DNA of 12,487 nt from JBBQNJ01 sp038329845 (GTDB taxonomy: Bacteria; Planctomycetota; Phycisphaerae; Tepidisphaerales; Tepidisphaeraceae): positions 1 through 12,487 of the forward strand of contig JBBQNJ010000104.1 of assembly GCA_038329845.1 (NCBI GenBank), read 5' to 3'. The translations under genes were made by a program, and so were the position numbers. The notes below the pieces were generated by a model. That model saw nothing but the letters and a program-made list of their open reading frames with translations. It was not told where the DNA came from and made no database searches. Positions 5,961-12,487 of the stretch are shown one piece after another (position 1 is the stretch's first letter; every line of letters starts with the position of its first letter).

Positions 5961-7382
5961 TTACATGCTCTTGGCTTTTTCCCGCACTTCGTCGATCGAG
6001 CCGACATACAGAAATGCCTGCTCGGGCAGATCGTCGGCGCGGCCCTCGGCGATGTCCTCGAAGCTGCGAAGCGTGTCGGCGATCTTGGTGTAGTTGCCCT
6101 TCTTGCCGGTGAACTGCTCGGCCACAAAGAACGGCTGACTGAAGAATCGCTCAATCTTGCGAGCCCGGCTGACGTTCAGCTTGTCTTCCTCGCTCAGCTC
6201 ATCCACGCCGAGAATGGCGATGATGTCCTGCAGGTCGCGGTAGCGCTGGAGCATCCCCTGCACCTTGCGGGCGATGCGGTAATGCTCCTGCCCGACGATC
6301 TGCGGGTCCAGCGCACGGCTGGCTGATGCCAGCGGGTCCACCGCCGGGTAGATCCCCTTGGCGGCGATATTGCGTTCGAGGTAGATAAACGCATCGAGGT
6401 GGGCGAAGGCGTTGGCCGGGGCGGGGTCGGTCGGATCGTCCGCCGGGACGTACACCGCCTGCACGCTGGTGATCGCCCCGTGCTTGGTCGAGGTGATCCG
6501 CTCCTGCAGTTCGCCCATCTCCGTCGCCAGTGTCGGCTGGTATCCCACCGCGCTGGGCATTCGACCCAGCAGCGCCGAGACTTCCGCGCCCGCCTGGGTG
6601 AATCGGAAAATGTTGTCGATGAACAACAGCGTGTCGGCCCCGGTCTCATCGCGGAAATACTCGGCCATCGTCAAGGCGGTCAATGCCACGCGAAGCCGCG
6701 CCCCGGGAGGCTCGTTCATCTGCCCGAACACCATCACCGTCTGGTCGATCACATGCTTGTCGGTTCCGCCGATCTTGGCTTCCTGCATCTCCAGCCACAG
6801 GTCGGTCCCCTCGCGGGTTCGCTCTCCCACCCCGGCGAACACCGAATATCCCCCGTGCTGCTGGGCGATTCGCGCGATCAGCTCCTGGATGACCACCGTC
6901 TTGCCCAGCCCCGCCCCGCCGAACAATCCCGCCTTGCCGCCGCGAACGAACGGCGTGAGCAGGTCGATCACCTTGATGCCCGTCTCGAACACCTCGGCCT
7001 TGGGCGAAAGGTCCACGAAATCAGGCGGATCTCGATGGATCGGACGCCACGCCTCGGCGTTGATCGGCCCGCGATTGTCGATCGTCTCTCCCAGCAGATT
7101 GAACACCCGGCCGAGCGTTTCCTTGCCGACCGGCACCATCACCGCTTTGCCGGTGTCCACGCACTCCTCGCCGCGGCGAAGTCCATCGGTCGATCCCAGC
7201 GCCACCGCCCGCACCTTGCCTCCGCCCAGATGCTGCTGAACCTCGCCGGTCAGCACGCGCTGTTTGCCGTCGTATTCGCCGGTGATGGTCACCGCGTTGT
7301 AAATGGCCGGGAGCTGATCCTCGGGAAACTCGGCGTCAAAAGTCGAGCCGATGACCTGGGAAACCTTACCTGTCGCGGGCAT
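5961..7382 (-). CDS. atpD: F1F0 ATP synthase subunit beta
   Basis: The 473-residue length is normal for the catalytic beta subunit, which makes or hydrolyses ATP in the F1 head at the membrane surface. Visible hallmarks are the P-loop GGAGLGKT (usual form GGAGVGKT), GERTREG with the catalytic Glu, LLFIDNIFRFTQAG (Walker B), the GRMPSAVGYQPTLATEMG segment, and an exact DELSEED motif before KLNVSRARKIERF. The ATG at 7382 has AAAGG 6 bases upstream. The gene stands alone: convergent with a LysM gene, divergent from an ABC exporter, with no atpA, atpG or atpC within the window. A good promoter lies about 100 bp upstream. It is either the genome's main beta subunit in a split atp locus or a second copy; the conserved catalytic residues suggest a working enzyme. 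Confidence 0.97.
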   Translation of the reverse strand: MPATGKVSQVIGSTFDAEFPEDQLPAIYNAVTITGEYDGKQRVLTGEVQQHLGGGKVRAVALGSTDGLRRGEECVDTGKAVMVPVGKETLGRVFNLLGETIDNRGPINAEAWRPIHRDPPDFVDLSPKAEVFETGIKVIDLLTPFVRGGKAGLFGGAGLGKTVVIQELIARIAQQHGGYSVFAGVGERTREGTDLWLEMQEAKIGGTDKHVIDQTVMVFGQMNEPPGARLRVALTALTMAEYFRDETGADTLLFIDNIFRFTQAGAEVSALLGRMPSAVGYQPTLATEMGELQERITSTKHGAITSVQAVYVPADDPTDPAPANAFAHLDAFIYLERNIAAKGIYPAVDPLASASRALDPQIVGQEHYRIARKVQGMLQRYRDLQDIIAILGVDELSEEDKLNVSRARKIERFFSQPFFVAEQFTGKKGNYTKIADTLRSFEDIAEGRADDLPEQAFLYVGSIDEVREKAKSM

Positions 7383-7490
7383 GAAGAGCCTTTCTATTGC
7401 GCTGATAGCTTGGTCGTCGATCCCTCGCCCCGATCTCTTCGGGAGCGCCGGCGTCGGGGCCGCATTCGTGCTTCGGTCGCCGGGGCCGAG

Positions 7491-7518
7491 ATTGTACCGT
7501 GGTCGCGTAGAGTGACAA
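7491..7518 (-). promoter_or_regulatory. Putative sigma70-type promoter of atpD
   Basis: On the minus strand TTGTCA (7518-7513) and TACAAT (7496-7491) are separated by 16 bp; each matches the consensus at 5 of 6 positions. Transcription would start near 7484, giving a leader of about 100 bases before the atpD ATG. Confidence 0.6.
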
Positions 7519-7599
7519 GGCGAGCGAAATCGTCAATTACCGGGGGGGCCTGCCATCCTGACGCCCCTTTTCGCAAGTCTTTTCGCTCTACCGACGACT

Positions 7600-7628
7600 T
7601 TGCCATCGTCTTACGCGGTTCGTACAGT
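7600..7628 (+). promoter_or_regulatory. Putative promoter giving a leaderless ABC transporter mRNA
   Basis: TTGCCA (7600-7605) and TACAGT (7623-7628) are separated by exactly 17 bp, matching consensus at 5/6 and 4/6. The predicted start of transcription, 7635-7636, coincides with the GTG I prefer as the start of the ATPase gene. The first hexamer overlaps an alternative TTG start, which cannot be used from this promoter. Confidence 0.45.
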
Positions 7629-7635
7629 TCTTGCT

Positions 7636-8616
7636 GTGCCGAGTGATCTGGCGATCGAGCTGTCGCATGTCAGCAAGCAGTTCGGTTCCCTGCGCGCGGT
7701 GGATGAGGTGAGCTTGGAGGTTCCCGCGGCAAGCGTGTACGGATTCATCGGGCCTAATGGCTCGGGAAAAACCACCACGCTGCGGATGGTCGCGCGGATT
7801 CTCCATCCCGACAGCGGATCGGTTCGGGTGCTGGGCGAGGAAGCCTCGGGTGCCTGCGATGATCGAGTCGGATATCTGCCCGAAGAACGCGGGCTTTACC
7901 GGCAAATGCGCGTCGGGGAGTTGCTGCGATTCCATGCCGCTCTCAAGGGCTGCCGCGGCGATTTGGCCAACCGGGCGATCCACGACTGGCTCGAGCGGCT
8001 GGGCTTGTCTCATTGCGTCCGACAACGCATCGAGACTTTGTCCAAGGGAATGGCCCAGAAGATCCAGTTCATCGCCACCGTTTTGGCGCGGCCGCGCCTG
8101 CTCCTGCTCGACGAGCCGTTTAGCGGCCTCGATCCGATCAACGCCCAAGTCCTGCGCGACGCGGTGCTGGACCTGCGCCGCGAGGGTACAACCGTCCTGT
8201 TCTCCACCCACGACATGCCCACCGCCGAGCGAATGTGCGACCGCATCTGCATGATCTATCGCGGGAAAAAAGTACTCGATGGCCCGCTCGAGCAGATCCA
8301 GTCCACCTACGGCAGCGACACGATCCGCGTCGAGATGGACGGGGCCGCGCTGGGCGATGAGCCGATTCCGGGTGTCGCCGCCGTGACCGATTGCGGGCGA
8401 TACCACGAACTGCGGCTCTCGATCGGCGCTGATTCCCAAGCGATTCTCGCCGAGCTGATGCGGCGAGGACGAGTCCGGCGCTTCGAGCTGGGCCACCCAT
8501 CGCTCGCGGAGATCTTCGTGCGCATCGCCGCCCCGAGCGACGCCGATCGAGCGCTCGGTACACCCGCGATCGATCCCACAGCGGTCGGCGCGGTGACGGG
8601 AGGCCGCCATGCGTAA
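7636..8616 (+). CDS. ABC transporter ATP-binding protein (NatA/YhaQ-like exporter ATPase)
   Basis: The 326-residue ATPase (338 from a TTG at 7600) shows Walker A GPNGSGKTT (39-47), signature LSKGMAQ (135-141), Walker B LLLLDE (155-160) and the H-loop STHD (H192). The Q-loop region reads YLPEERGLY (80-88), where Glu replaces the usual Gln as in NatA/YhaQ relatives. The C-terminal 100 residues form the extra domain typical of this subfamily (LGHPSLAEIFVRI). I prefer the GTG at 7636 because the domain starts immediately after it and a predicted transcription start falls on it; no Shine-Dalgarno is visible for either choice. The stop overlaps the permease start by 8 bp. It powers export by its partner; the NatAB type extrudes Na+, but a drug, peptide or lipid substrate cannot be excluded. 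Confidence 0.92.
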   Translation: MPSDLAIELSHVSKQFGSLRAVDEVSLEVPAASVYGFIGPNGSGKTTTLRMVARILHPDSGSVRVLGEEASGACDDRVGYLPEERGLYRQMRVGELLRFHAALKGCRGDLANRAIHDWLERLGLSHCVRQRIETLSKGMAQKIQFIATVLARPRLLLLDEPFSGLDPINAQVLRDAVLDLRREGTTVLFSTHDMPTAERMCDRICMIYRGKKVLDGPLEQIQSTYGSDTIRVEMDGAALGDEPIPGVAAVTDCGRYHELRLSIGADSQAILAELMRRGRVRRFELGHPSLAEIFVRIAAPSDADRALGTPAIDPTAVGAVTGGRHA

Positions 8617-9982
8617 ATGGCTGGCAATCGCGCGGCGAGAATATCTGGCGGCAGTGCGAACGAGGAGCTTCCTGATCGGCGTGGTGCTGATTCCGCTTCT
8701 GATGATCGCCGGCGGAACCGTGCCGGCCTTGCTGATGGGGCGTGAGGCGACGGACGACAAACGCGTGGCCGTTCTAGACCGATCGGCCAAATCCCGCGTG
8801 GCCGAAGCGCTTCAGACCGAGGCGCTTCGACGGGATCGCCGCGGAATTCTCGATCCCCGCACCGGGCTGCAAGTCCTCCCGCGATATCTTATTGAACGCA
8901 TCGCCCCGGCGGCGGGCGAGAAGGCGCTGAGCCTCCAGCGGGTCGAATTATCGAATCGGGTTCGATCGGGGGAATTGCTCGGGTTCATCGAGATCGAACC
9001 GGGCGTGTATGATCGGCCGGGTCAACCGGCCACCGCTCCGGCGCGCCAGGACGGGATTTCCTTCGGTTCCGATCCGGATTCGGCGATTCGCTACTATTCG
9101 ATCCGCCACGCCTATTTTCCGTTCGTGCAGTGGGCCGGTCATGTGATCAACCAGGCGGTTCAATCCCAGCGAATGATCGCCGCCGGCCTGGATCCCAAGG
9201 TGATCGATCCAATGCTGCGCGGGGTTTCGATCCAGGCCCGCGGCCTGGCCCGCCAGGATTCGCGCACGGGGCGGATCATCGACGCTCCGGCCGAGAACCG
9301 GCTGATGGGGTTCTTCGTCCCGTTCGCGCTGGCCATGATGATCTTCATGCTCACCGTGCTGGGCGCTACGCCGATGGTGCAGGGGGTCGTGGAAGAAAAG
9401 ATGCAGCGGATCGCCGAGGTGCTCCTGGCGTCGGTCTCTCCCACCACGCTGATGACCGGAAAGTTGCTGGGCATGGTCGGCGTCAGCTTGACCATGGGAG
9501 TGGCCTATCTCATCCCGTTGTTCTTCATCGGCGCCTACCTGGGAATGGCCGAATACGTCTCGGCGGGACTGGCTATCTGGTTCGCGGTCTTCCTCGTCTG
9601 TAGCGTGCTAATGTTCGGTTCGCTCTCGATCGCCATCGGCAGCGCCTGCACCAGCACCAAGGAAACGCAGACCCTACTGATGCCCCTGATGCTGCTGGCG
9701 AGCCTGCCGGTGTTTGTCCTGCCGGCGGTGATCCAGAATCCCGGCGGGCGCCTGGCGACGATCCTCTCGATCGTCCCCCCCACCGCCCCGGCGATCATGA
9801 TCTCGCGGATCGCCGTTCCCCCGGGGGTCCCCTGGTGGTCGGCGCCTGCGGCCATGGCGTCGGTCCTTCTCGGTGCGGCGACCTGCGTCTGGCTCGCCGG
9901 GCGGATTTTCCGGGTGGGCATCCTCATGCAGGGCAAGGGCGCCAGTCTCACCGACCTTTGGCGATGGATCTGGCGCGGCTGA
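8609..9982 (+). CDS. ABC-2 type permease (NatB/YhaP-like)
   Basis: The 457-residue membrane subunit has the NatB/YhaP layout: first helix at about 21-44, a large extracytoplasmic domain (45-230), then helices at about 234-256, 286-310, 320-345, 354-376, 385-400 and 412-432. The IVPPTAPAIMISRIAVP segment (388-404) before the last helix, with PWW (408-410), resembles the (F/P)-P-x-T-A-P motif of this family, and VVEEKMQRIAEVLLASV (260-276) is the usual coupling-helix region contacting the ATPase. The ATG has a strong GGGAGG 5 bases upstream inside the end of the ATPase gene, with an 8-bp overlap, so the two are translated together. Together they form a probable homomeric-pair exporter; the substrate cannot be told from sequence. 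Confidence 0.92.
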   Translation: MRKWLAIARREYLAAVRTRSFLIGVVLIPLLMIAGGTVPALLMGREATDDKRVAVLDRSAKSRVAEALQTEALRRDRRGILDPRTGLQVLPRYLIERIAPAAGEKALSLQRVELSNRVRSGELLGFIEIEPGVYDRPGQPATAPARQDGISFGSDPDSAIRYYSIRHAYFPFVQWAGHVINQAVQSQRMIAAGLDPKVIDPMLRGVSIQARGLARQDSRTGRIIDAPAENRLMGFFVPFALAMMIFMLTVLGATPMVQGVVEEKMQRIAEVLLASVSPTTLMTGKLLGMVGVSLTMGVAYLIPLFFIGAYLGMAEYVSAGLAIWFAVFLVCSVLMFGSLSIAIGSACTSTKETQTLLMPLMLLASLPVFVLPAVIQNPGGRLATILSIVPPTAPAIMISRIAVPPGVPWWSAPAAMASVLLGAATCVWLAGRIFRVGILMQGKGASLTDLWRWIWRG

Positions 9983-10150
9983 TCGACCTGGACCCGACGG
10001 CCCGTAACTAACGCCTCCTCAACCCTATTCGGCCCCATCTGATCCCAAAAACTCGCGAGCTGGCGGGCCAGAAATTCCCGCTTTATGGCCAATTGCCATG
10101 AAAAATCCCGCCGCGAAGCCCCCAACCCGAAAATTCCCCGAACTTTTCAC
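9983..10150. other. Intergenic region after the ABC exporter
   Basis: I see no gene, no T-rich hairpin and no clear repeat before the promoter at 10151. It becomes more AT-rich toward 10130-10150, which would suit an upstream promoter element. Confidence 0.5.
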
Positions 10151-10179
10151 TTGACATGTCACAGTTAGGGTTTTATTAT
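10151..10179 (+). promoter_or_regulatory. Strong sigma70-type promoter of the QW-repeat gene
   Basis: A perfect TTGACA (10151-10156) and TATTAT (10174-10179, 5/6 match) are separated by 17 bp. Transcription should begin near 10186, giving a leader of about 36 bases that contains the AAGGAAGGAA ribosome site at 10206-10214. Confidence 0.8.
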
Positions 10180-10186
10180 ACCTAAC
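10164..10186. promoter_or_regulatory. Inverted repeat overlapping the -10 box (candidate operator)
   Basis: GTTAGG (10164-10169) and CCTAAC (10181-10186) are perfect inverted arms with an 11-bp spacer that contains the -10 hexamer. A bound dimeric regulator would block RNA polymerase. The TTAGG core also occurs repeatedly in the promoter of the regulator gene at 11324. Confidence 0.5.
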
Positions 10187-10221
10187 AGATACCGGCAACA
10201 AACCAAGGAAGGAAAGCCGAC

Positions 10222-10827
10222 ATGATGACGACACGCCAGATCGAACGGTTATGGGACGCCCGGGGATTTGACCGGATGTTCAAGGACCTGACCGCCGCCC
10301 GGCCCGAAGCGTCGATGCGGCTGGAGTTCGAGTGTGGGCGAGCCACCCCCGCCGCCGCGATGGGGCTGATCCGGCTGAACGAGTTGAATCAGTCGCACGT
10401 CCCCCTGTATTCACAATTGCTGCGATCGCTGCTCGCCGCCCAGGAGTCCGACGGCGGCTGGGGGGATGTGATGACCACCGCATTGTGCCTGCGTGCCCTG
10501 CTGCTGGACCAAGGCGATGGCCCGGCCATCGAACGCGGGCTGCGATACCTGGTGAACCTTCAGAAGTCTGAAGGGAACTGGCCGAAGGTGCCGATCCGTC
10601 GAATGCCCGGCGACGCCTATGTTTCTGCGTTCGTTTTGTTCCAACTCGGCGATTGTCAGCCGTTCCGCGAGGCAGTGCGGCTTGACGATGCCGCAAACTG
10701 GTTCCGAGCCCACGAGGCCGACCTCGACGCCGAGTCCCGCCGCCTGTGGGACCGCGCCGCCATCAAATGCCGCCTCCCGCAAGTCCGCATCCCAACGCCG
10801 AGCAGACAACTGGCGCTGTGGTCCTGA
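10222..10827 (+). CDS. Orphan protein with two squalene-cyclase-like QW repeats
   Basis: I do not recognise a named family for the whole 201-residue protein. The middle shows two QW-type repeats of the alpha/alpha-toroid (squalene-hopene cyclase / prenyltransferase beta) superfamily: QESDGGW (74-80) followed by an alanine/leucine-rich helix, and QKSEGNW (114-120) followed by DAYVSAFVLFQLGD. The size is about a third of a real cyclase, and no DXDD catalytic motif is present, so enzymatic cyclisation is unlikely; a binding or scaffold role is possible. There is no signal peptide or membrane helix. The C-terminus is basic and polar. The ATG at 10222 (a second ATG follows at once) has an AAGGAAGG ribosome site and a near-consensus promoter, so it is probably well expressed and monocistronic. 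Confidence 0.75.
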   Translation: MMTTRQIERLWDARGFDRMFKDLTAARPEASMRLEFECGRATPAAAMGLIRLNELNQSHVPLYSQLLRSLLAAQESDGGWGDVMTTALCLRALLLDQGDGPAIERGLRYLVNLQKSEGNWPKVPIRRMPGDAYVSAFVLFQLGDCQPFREAVRLDDAANWFRAHEADLDAESRRLWDRAAIKCRLPQVRIPTPSRQLALWS

Positions 10828-10830
10828 GAA

Positions 10831-10862
10831 GGACGGGACAGAGGGAGGACGGGACAGAGGCT
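10831..10862. repeat. Two copies of a 16-bp direct repeat
   Basis: GGACGGGACAGAGG occurs at 10831-10844 and again at 10847-10860 with a 16-bp period, starting 3 bp after the stop of the QW-repeat gene. Confidence 0.8.
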
Positions 10863-10870
10863 CTGAGGCA

Positions 10871-10931
10871 CGAAGCGGCGAAGAAACACGAAGGGATAGG
10901 CGCAAAAATCCTTCGCGCCTTCGCCGCTTCG
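10871..10931. repeat. 13-bp perfect inverted repeat with nested second stem
   Basis: CGAAGCGGCGAAG (10871-10883) pairs perfectly with CTTCGCCGCTTCG (10919-10931). Inside the loop CGAAGGGAT (10889-10897) pairs with ATCCTTCG (10908-10915) with one bulged base. The whole could fold as a long hairpin; it resembles dispersed CGAAG-type intergenic repeats of GC-rich genomes. Also the likeliest transcript end for the QW-repeat gene. Confidence 0.65.
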
Positions 10932-10965
10932 CGTTGAATCCTCCGGGCGAAGAATCAAATCTCAC

Positions 10966-11001
10966 CAGGATGCACGGGATACGCAGGATGCACAGGATAA
11001 C
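10966..11001. repeat. Four tandem 9-bp units (CAGGATGCA-type minisatellite)
   Basis: CAGGATGCA, CGGGATACG, CAGGATGCA and CAGGATAAC follow each other without gaps. The first and third copies are identical. Confidence 0.75.
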
Positions 11002-11040
11002 GCCGTTTTGGCCGGATTTCGCCGGGCGCGTTGCGGGTGC

Positions 11041-11090
11041 TGTCCAGCGACAATCACTTTCCCCTGATGTCGAAGAATTGTCGCTGGACA
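11041..11090. repeat. 14-bp perfect inverted repeat with 22-bp loop
   Basis: TGTCCAGCGACAAT (11041-11054) is exactly mirrored by ATTGTCGCTGGACA (11077-11090). The 50-bp unit begins TGT and ends ACA, like the termini of several insertion-sequence families, but contains no coding sequence. It may be a miniature element remnant, a dispersed repeat or an mRNA hairpin. Confidence 0.7.
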
Positions 11091-11206
11091 CTGAATAAAG
11101 AAAGCTTGGGTCGCGGCTTTTTTCATGCGCTCTTCCAGGGGTTTGTTCCCAGCCGATCGGCCTCATCAAATCCGGAACAGTCCGTAGCTTGTACCAATTT
11201 CTGACC

Positions 11207-11316
11207 TTAGGTCACATAGAAAATATTGAAATTAATCTGAAAATCTGTTGACATGTGGGCAGCTTGCGGTATATTAGGTCATAGAGATCGACTGTTTAGG
11301 TATCAGGTCATACAGG
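11207..11316 (+). promoter_or_regulatory. Three direct repeats of an AGGTCA-type motif around the regulator promoter (candidate operators)
   Basis: TTAGGTCACATAGA (11207-11220), TTAGGTCATAGAGA (11274-11287) and TCAGGTCATACAGG (11303-11316) share AGGTCA followed by an AT-rich tail; a further TTAGGT lies at 11296-11301. The first copy sits in an 11-bp palindrome GACCTTAGGTC (11203-11213). One copy lies upstream, one touches the -10 box, and one is in the leader, as expected for autoregulation by a looping repressor. Confidence 0.55.
11248..11275 (+). promoter_or_regulatory. Sigma70-type promoter of the GntR/LacI regulator
   Basis: A perfect TTGACA (11248-11253) and TATATT (11270-11275, 5/6 match) are separated by 16 bp, with AT-rich DNA upstream. 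The start of transcription would be near 11282, leaving a leader of about 42 bases that contains a putative operator repeat. Confidence 0.75.
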
Positions 11317-11323
11317 TTATCCC

Positions 11324-12457
11324 GTGCTGGAACTGAAAACCAAATCCTTTCCTTCGCGTAACGCGGCCGGGGAGCTGTCGCGGAGGGTCGTCGATTACCT
11401 CACCACCCGACGCCCCTGTGTGGGCACGAAGCTGAGTACCGACGCCGACGTGGTCGCCAAGACTCAGCTCAGCCACTCCACGGTTCGCAGGGCGCTGCGG
11501 GGCCTCCAGCGCGAAGGCTGGATCGAGCGCCGGCCGGGGCATGGCTCCTTCGTCGGGCCTCGCGTCGCGCTGGACTCCCCCGGCTTGCGAATGGGCGGCA
11601 CCATGAAATCCCAGACCATCCGGCTGGCGTGTGTGGCCAACTTCGCCCGCGGCGACTGGTATGTCGCCGGGGTGCTCGATGCGCTGGACCGGCTGGCAGC
11701 GGACAAGGGGCTGAGCATCGAGATGATCAGCAGCCGCGAGGACGCGCCTTCCGAGCAAGCCTCCAAACGCCTGGCCCAGAGCCACCCCGATGTGCTGGCG
11801 CTGATTACGCCCCGGTTGGCGCAGGCCCCGTTGGTGGTCGAGGCGCGCCGGCTGGGCATCCCCTGCATCGCCACGGGCACGAGCCTGGCGGACATAGGCA
11901 TCCCCATCGTCTGCGAAACCAGCGCTCAAGGTGCCGCCATGGGCACACGGCACCTGATCGAGGCCGGGCATCGGCGGATCGGGTATCTGTCCTATGCCGT
12001 CCCGGCGCAGTTTGTGTTTTCGCGACGGCAAGGCTGGCATCAGGCGCTGAGCGACGCCGACATCCCGGCCGACGAAAACCTGGTCTGCTGGCTGCCGGCC
12101 GGCGCTGATGCACACGTCGCAACGCCGGTGATCGAAGCGTACCTGAAACAACACAAGCCGACGGCGCTGCTGGTCGCCTCCAACGCAGCCATGTTCCGGC
12201 TCGGCGATTACGTCCAAGCCACGGGCCTGCGAATCCCGCAAGACCTGTCGGTAGTGACTTTCGACCAGTCCTTTGAGGTATATCGAGCGCACTTCGGCAG
12301 TGCCTTCGTCCCAACCGTCGTAGCGCTGCCGCTGGCCAGCATTGCCATGACCATCGCCAAGTATGCCATGCTTGCCAGCGATACCGGGACCATCCCGGCC
12401 AAGACAGAATTACCGTGCAACTTGATCGAGGGGAAAACGGTTAATAAGAGGCTGTAA
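11324..12457 (+). CDS. AraR-like transcriptional repressor (GntR winged helix + LacI-type sensor)
   Basis: The 377-residue protein starts at a GTG with only AGG 7 bases upstream as a ribosome site. Residues 15-79 form a GntR-type winged helix: STDADVVAKTQLSHSTVRRALRGLQREG is spread over 38-65, and the wing reads WIERRPGHGSFVG (66-78). After a linker (80-97) comes a periplasmic-binding-protein-like sensor of the LacI/GalR type (98-377), with IRLACVANF (99-107), HLIEAGHRRIGYLS, the PTALLVASNA segment and the LSVVTFDQS strand. This fusion is that of B. subtilis AraR, which binds a sugar and leaves its operators. No sugar-utilisation gene is in the window, so the ligand is unknown. Repeats around its own promoter suggest autoregulation, and a similar motif at the QW-repeat gene suggests a possible second target. 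Confidence 0.92.
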   Translation: MLELKTKSFPSRNAAGELSRRVVDYLTTRRPCVGTKLSTDADVVAKTQLSHSTVRRALRGLQREGWIERRPGHGSFVGPRVALDSPGLRMGGTMKSQTIRLACVANFARGDWYVAGVLDALDRLAADKGLSIEMISSREDAPSEQASKRLAQSHPDVLALITPRLAQAPLVVEARRLGIPCIATGTSLADIGIPIVCETSAQGAAMGTRHLIEAGHRRIGYLSYAVPAQFVFSRRQGWHQALSDADIPADENLVCWLPAGADAHVATPVIEAYLKQHKPTALLVASNAAMFRLGDYVQATGLRIPQDLSVVTFDQSFEVYRAHFGSAFVPTVVALPLASIAMTIAKYAMLASDTGTIPAKTELPCNLIEGKTVNKRL

Positions 12458-12460
12458 CCC

Positions 12461-12481
12461 TGCGTCCGGTGTTCGGATGCA
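12461..12481 (+). terminator. Hairpin just after the regulator stop (possible terminator)
   Basis: TGCGTCCG pairs with CGGATGCA (7 Watson-Crick pairs and one G-U) around a GTGTT loop, 4 bp after the stop codon. Any T-run would have to lie beyond the window end, where AGGAAC follows, so this is only a possibility. Confidence 0.3.
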
Positions 12482-12487
12482 AGGAAC

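Larger units (their letters stand above)
10828..11247. other. Non-coding region between the QW-repeat gene and the regulator promoter
   Basis: It holds the four repeat structures listed separately, a weak AAAGC/GCTTT stem with a T-run near 11101-11123, and an AT-rich stretch at 11190-11247 just upstream of the next promoter. The open frames crossing it have no recognisable features, and I call no gene. Confidence 0.6.

Noticed and set aside
6399..7646. Long plus-strand open frame opposite atpD
   Set aside because: It mirrors the strongly conserved atpD coding frame and shows no domain; it is a by-product of high GC.
7588..8790. Long minus-strand open frame opposite the ABC ATPase
   Set aside because: It is antisense to a gene with all ABC motifs, crosses into the permease gene, and its His/Arg-rich translation has no family features.
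11101..11123. AAAGC/GCTTT stem with six Ts as an intrinsic terminator
   Set aside because: The stem is short, weak and has a 10-base loop, with most Ts inside the stem; it is also about 275 bp from the nearest upstream stop.
11303..12292. Long minus-strand open frame opposite the regulator
   Set aside because: The plus strand encodes an unmistakable GntR/LacI fusion; the antisense frame has no domain.

Overview
The window is GC-rich, densely coding DNA from a bacterium that I place tentatively in the Planctomycetota, probably class Phycisphaerae. The clues are a planctomycete-style zinc ribbon (CPCG...CHHCG) in a signalling protein, an AraR-type GntR/LacI regulator, a eukaryote/plant-TRZ1-like RNase Z, and intergenic arrays of short GGATGCA-type repeats. 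None of these is decisive for taxonomy.

Region 1 (1-4215, minus strand) is the most interesting part. It is a tightly packed operon for a bacterial ubiquitin-like modification system. In transcription order it reads: a YukD/ubiquitin-like beta-grasp protein ending in glycine; an E1-like activating enzyme with its own C-terminal zinc ribbon; a JAB/JAMM peptidase with a complete E...HxHx7SxxD motif; a six-helix membrane protein with a C-terminal FHA domain; and a soluble protein with an FHA domain, a zinc ribbon and a prokaryotic RING-type finger, which runs off the window start. Junctions are +3, -4, 0 and -4 bp, so co-transcription and coupled translation are very likely. The expected logic is activation of the UBL by E1, removal or processing by JAB, and RING/FHA proteins linking conjugation to phosphothreonine signals and the membrane. 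No E2 is visible; it may lie downstream, outside the window.

Region 2 (4216-5648, plus strand) holds an RNase Z-type metallo-hydrolase, divergent from the UBL operon across a short gap with a perfect 14-bp palindrome, then a small LysM lipoprotein followed by two back-to-back hairpins. Region 3 (5649-7599) is a non-coding stretch with a C11 tract, then a lone atpD (F1-ATPase beta) on the minus strand with its own promoter and no atpC or atpG beside it. Region 4 (7600-9982, plus) is a two-gene NatAB/YhaQP-like ABC exporter with a possible leaderless start.

Region 5 (9983-12487, plus) has two genes with strong sigma70-type promoters that share the 9-mer TTGACATGT and TTAGG-type putative operators: an orphan of 201 residues with squalene-cyclase-like QW repeats, and an AraR-like GntR/LacI repressor. 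Between them lies about 500 bp of non-coding DNA with several direct and inverted repeats.
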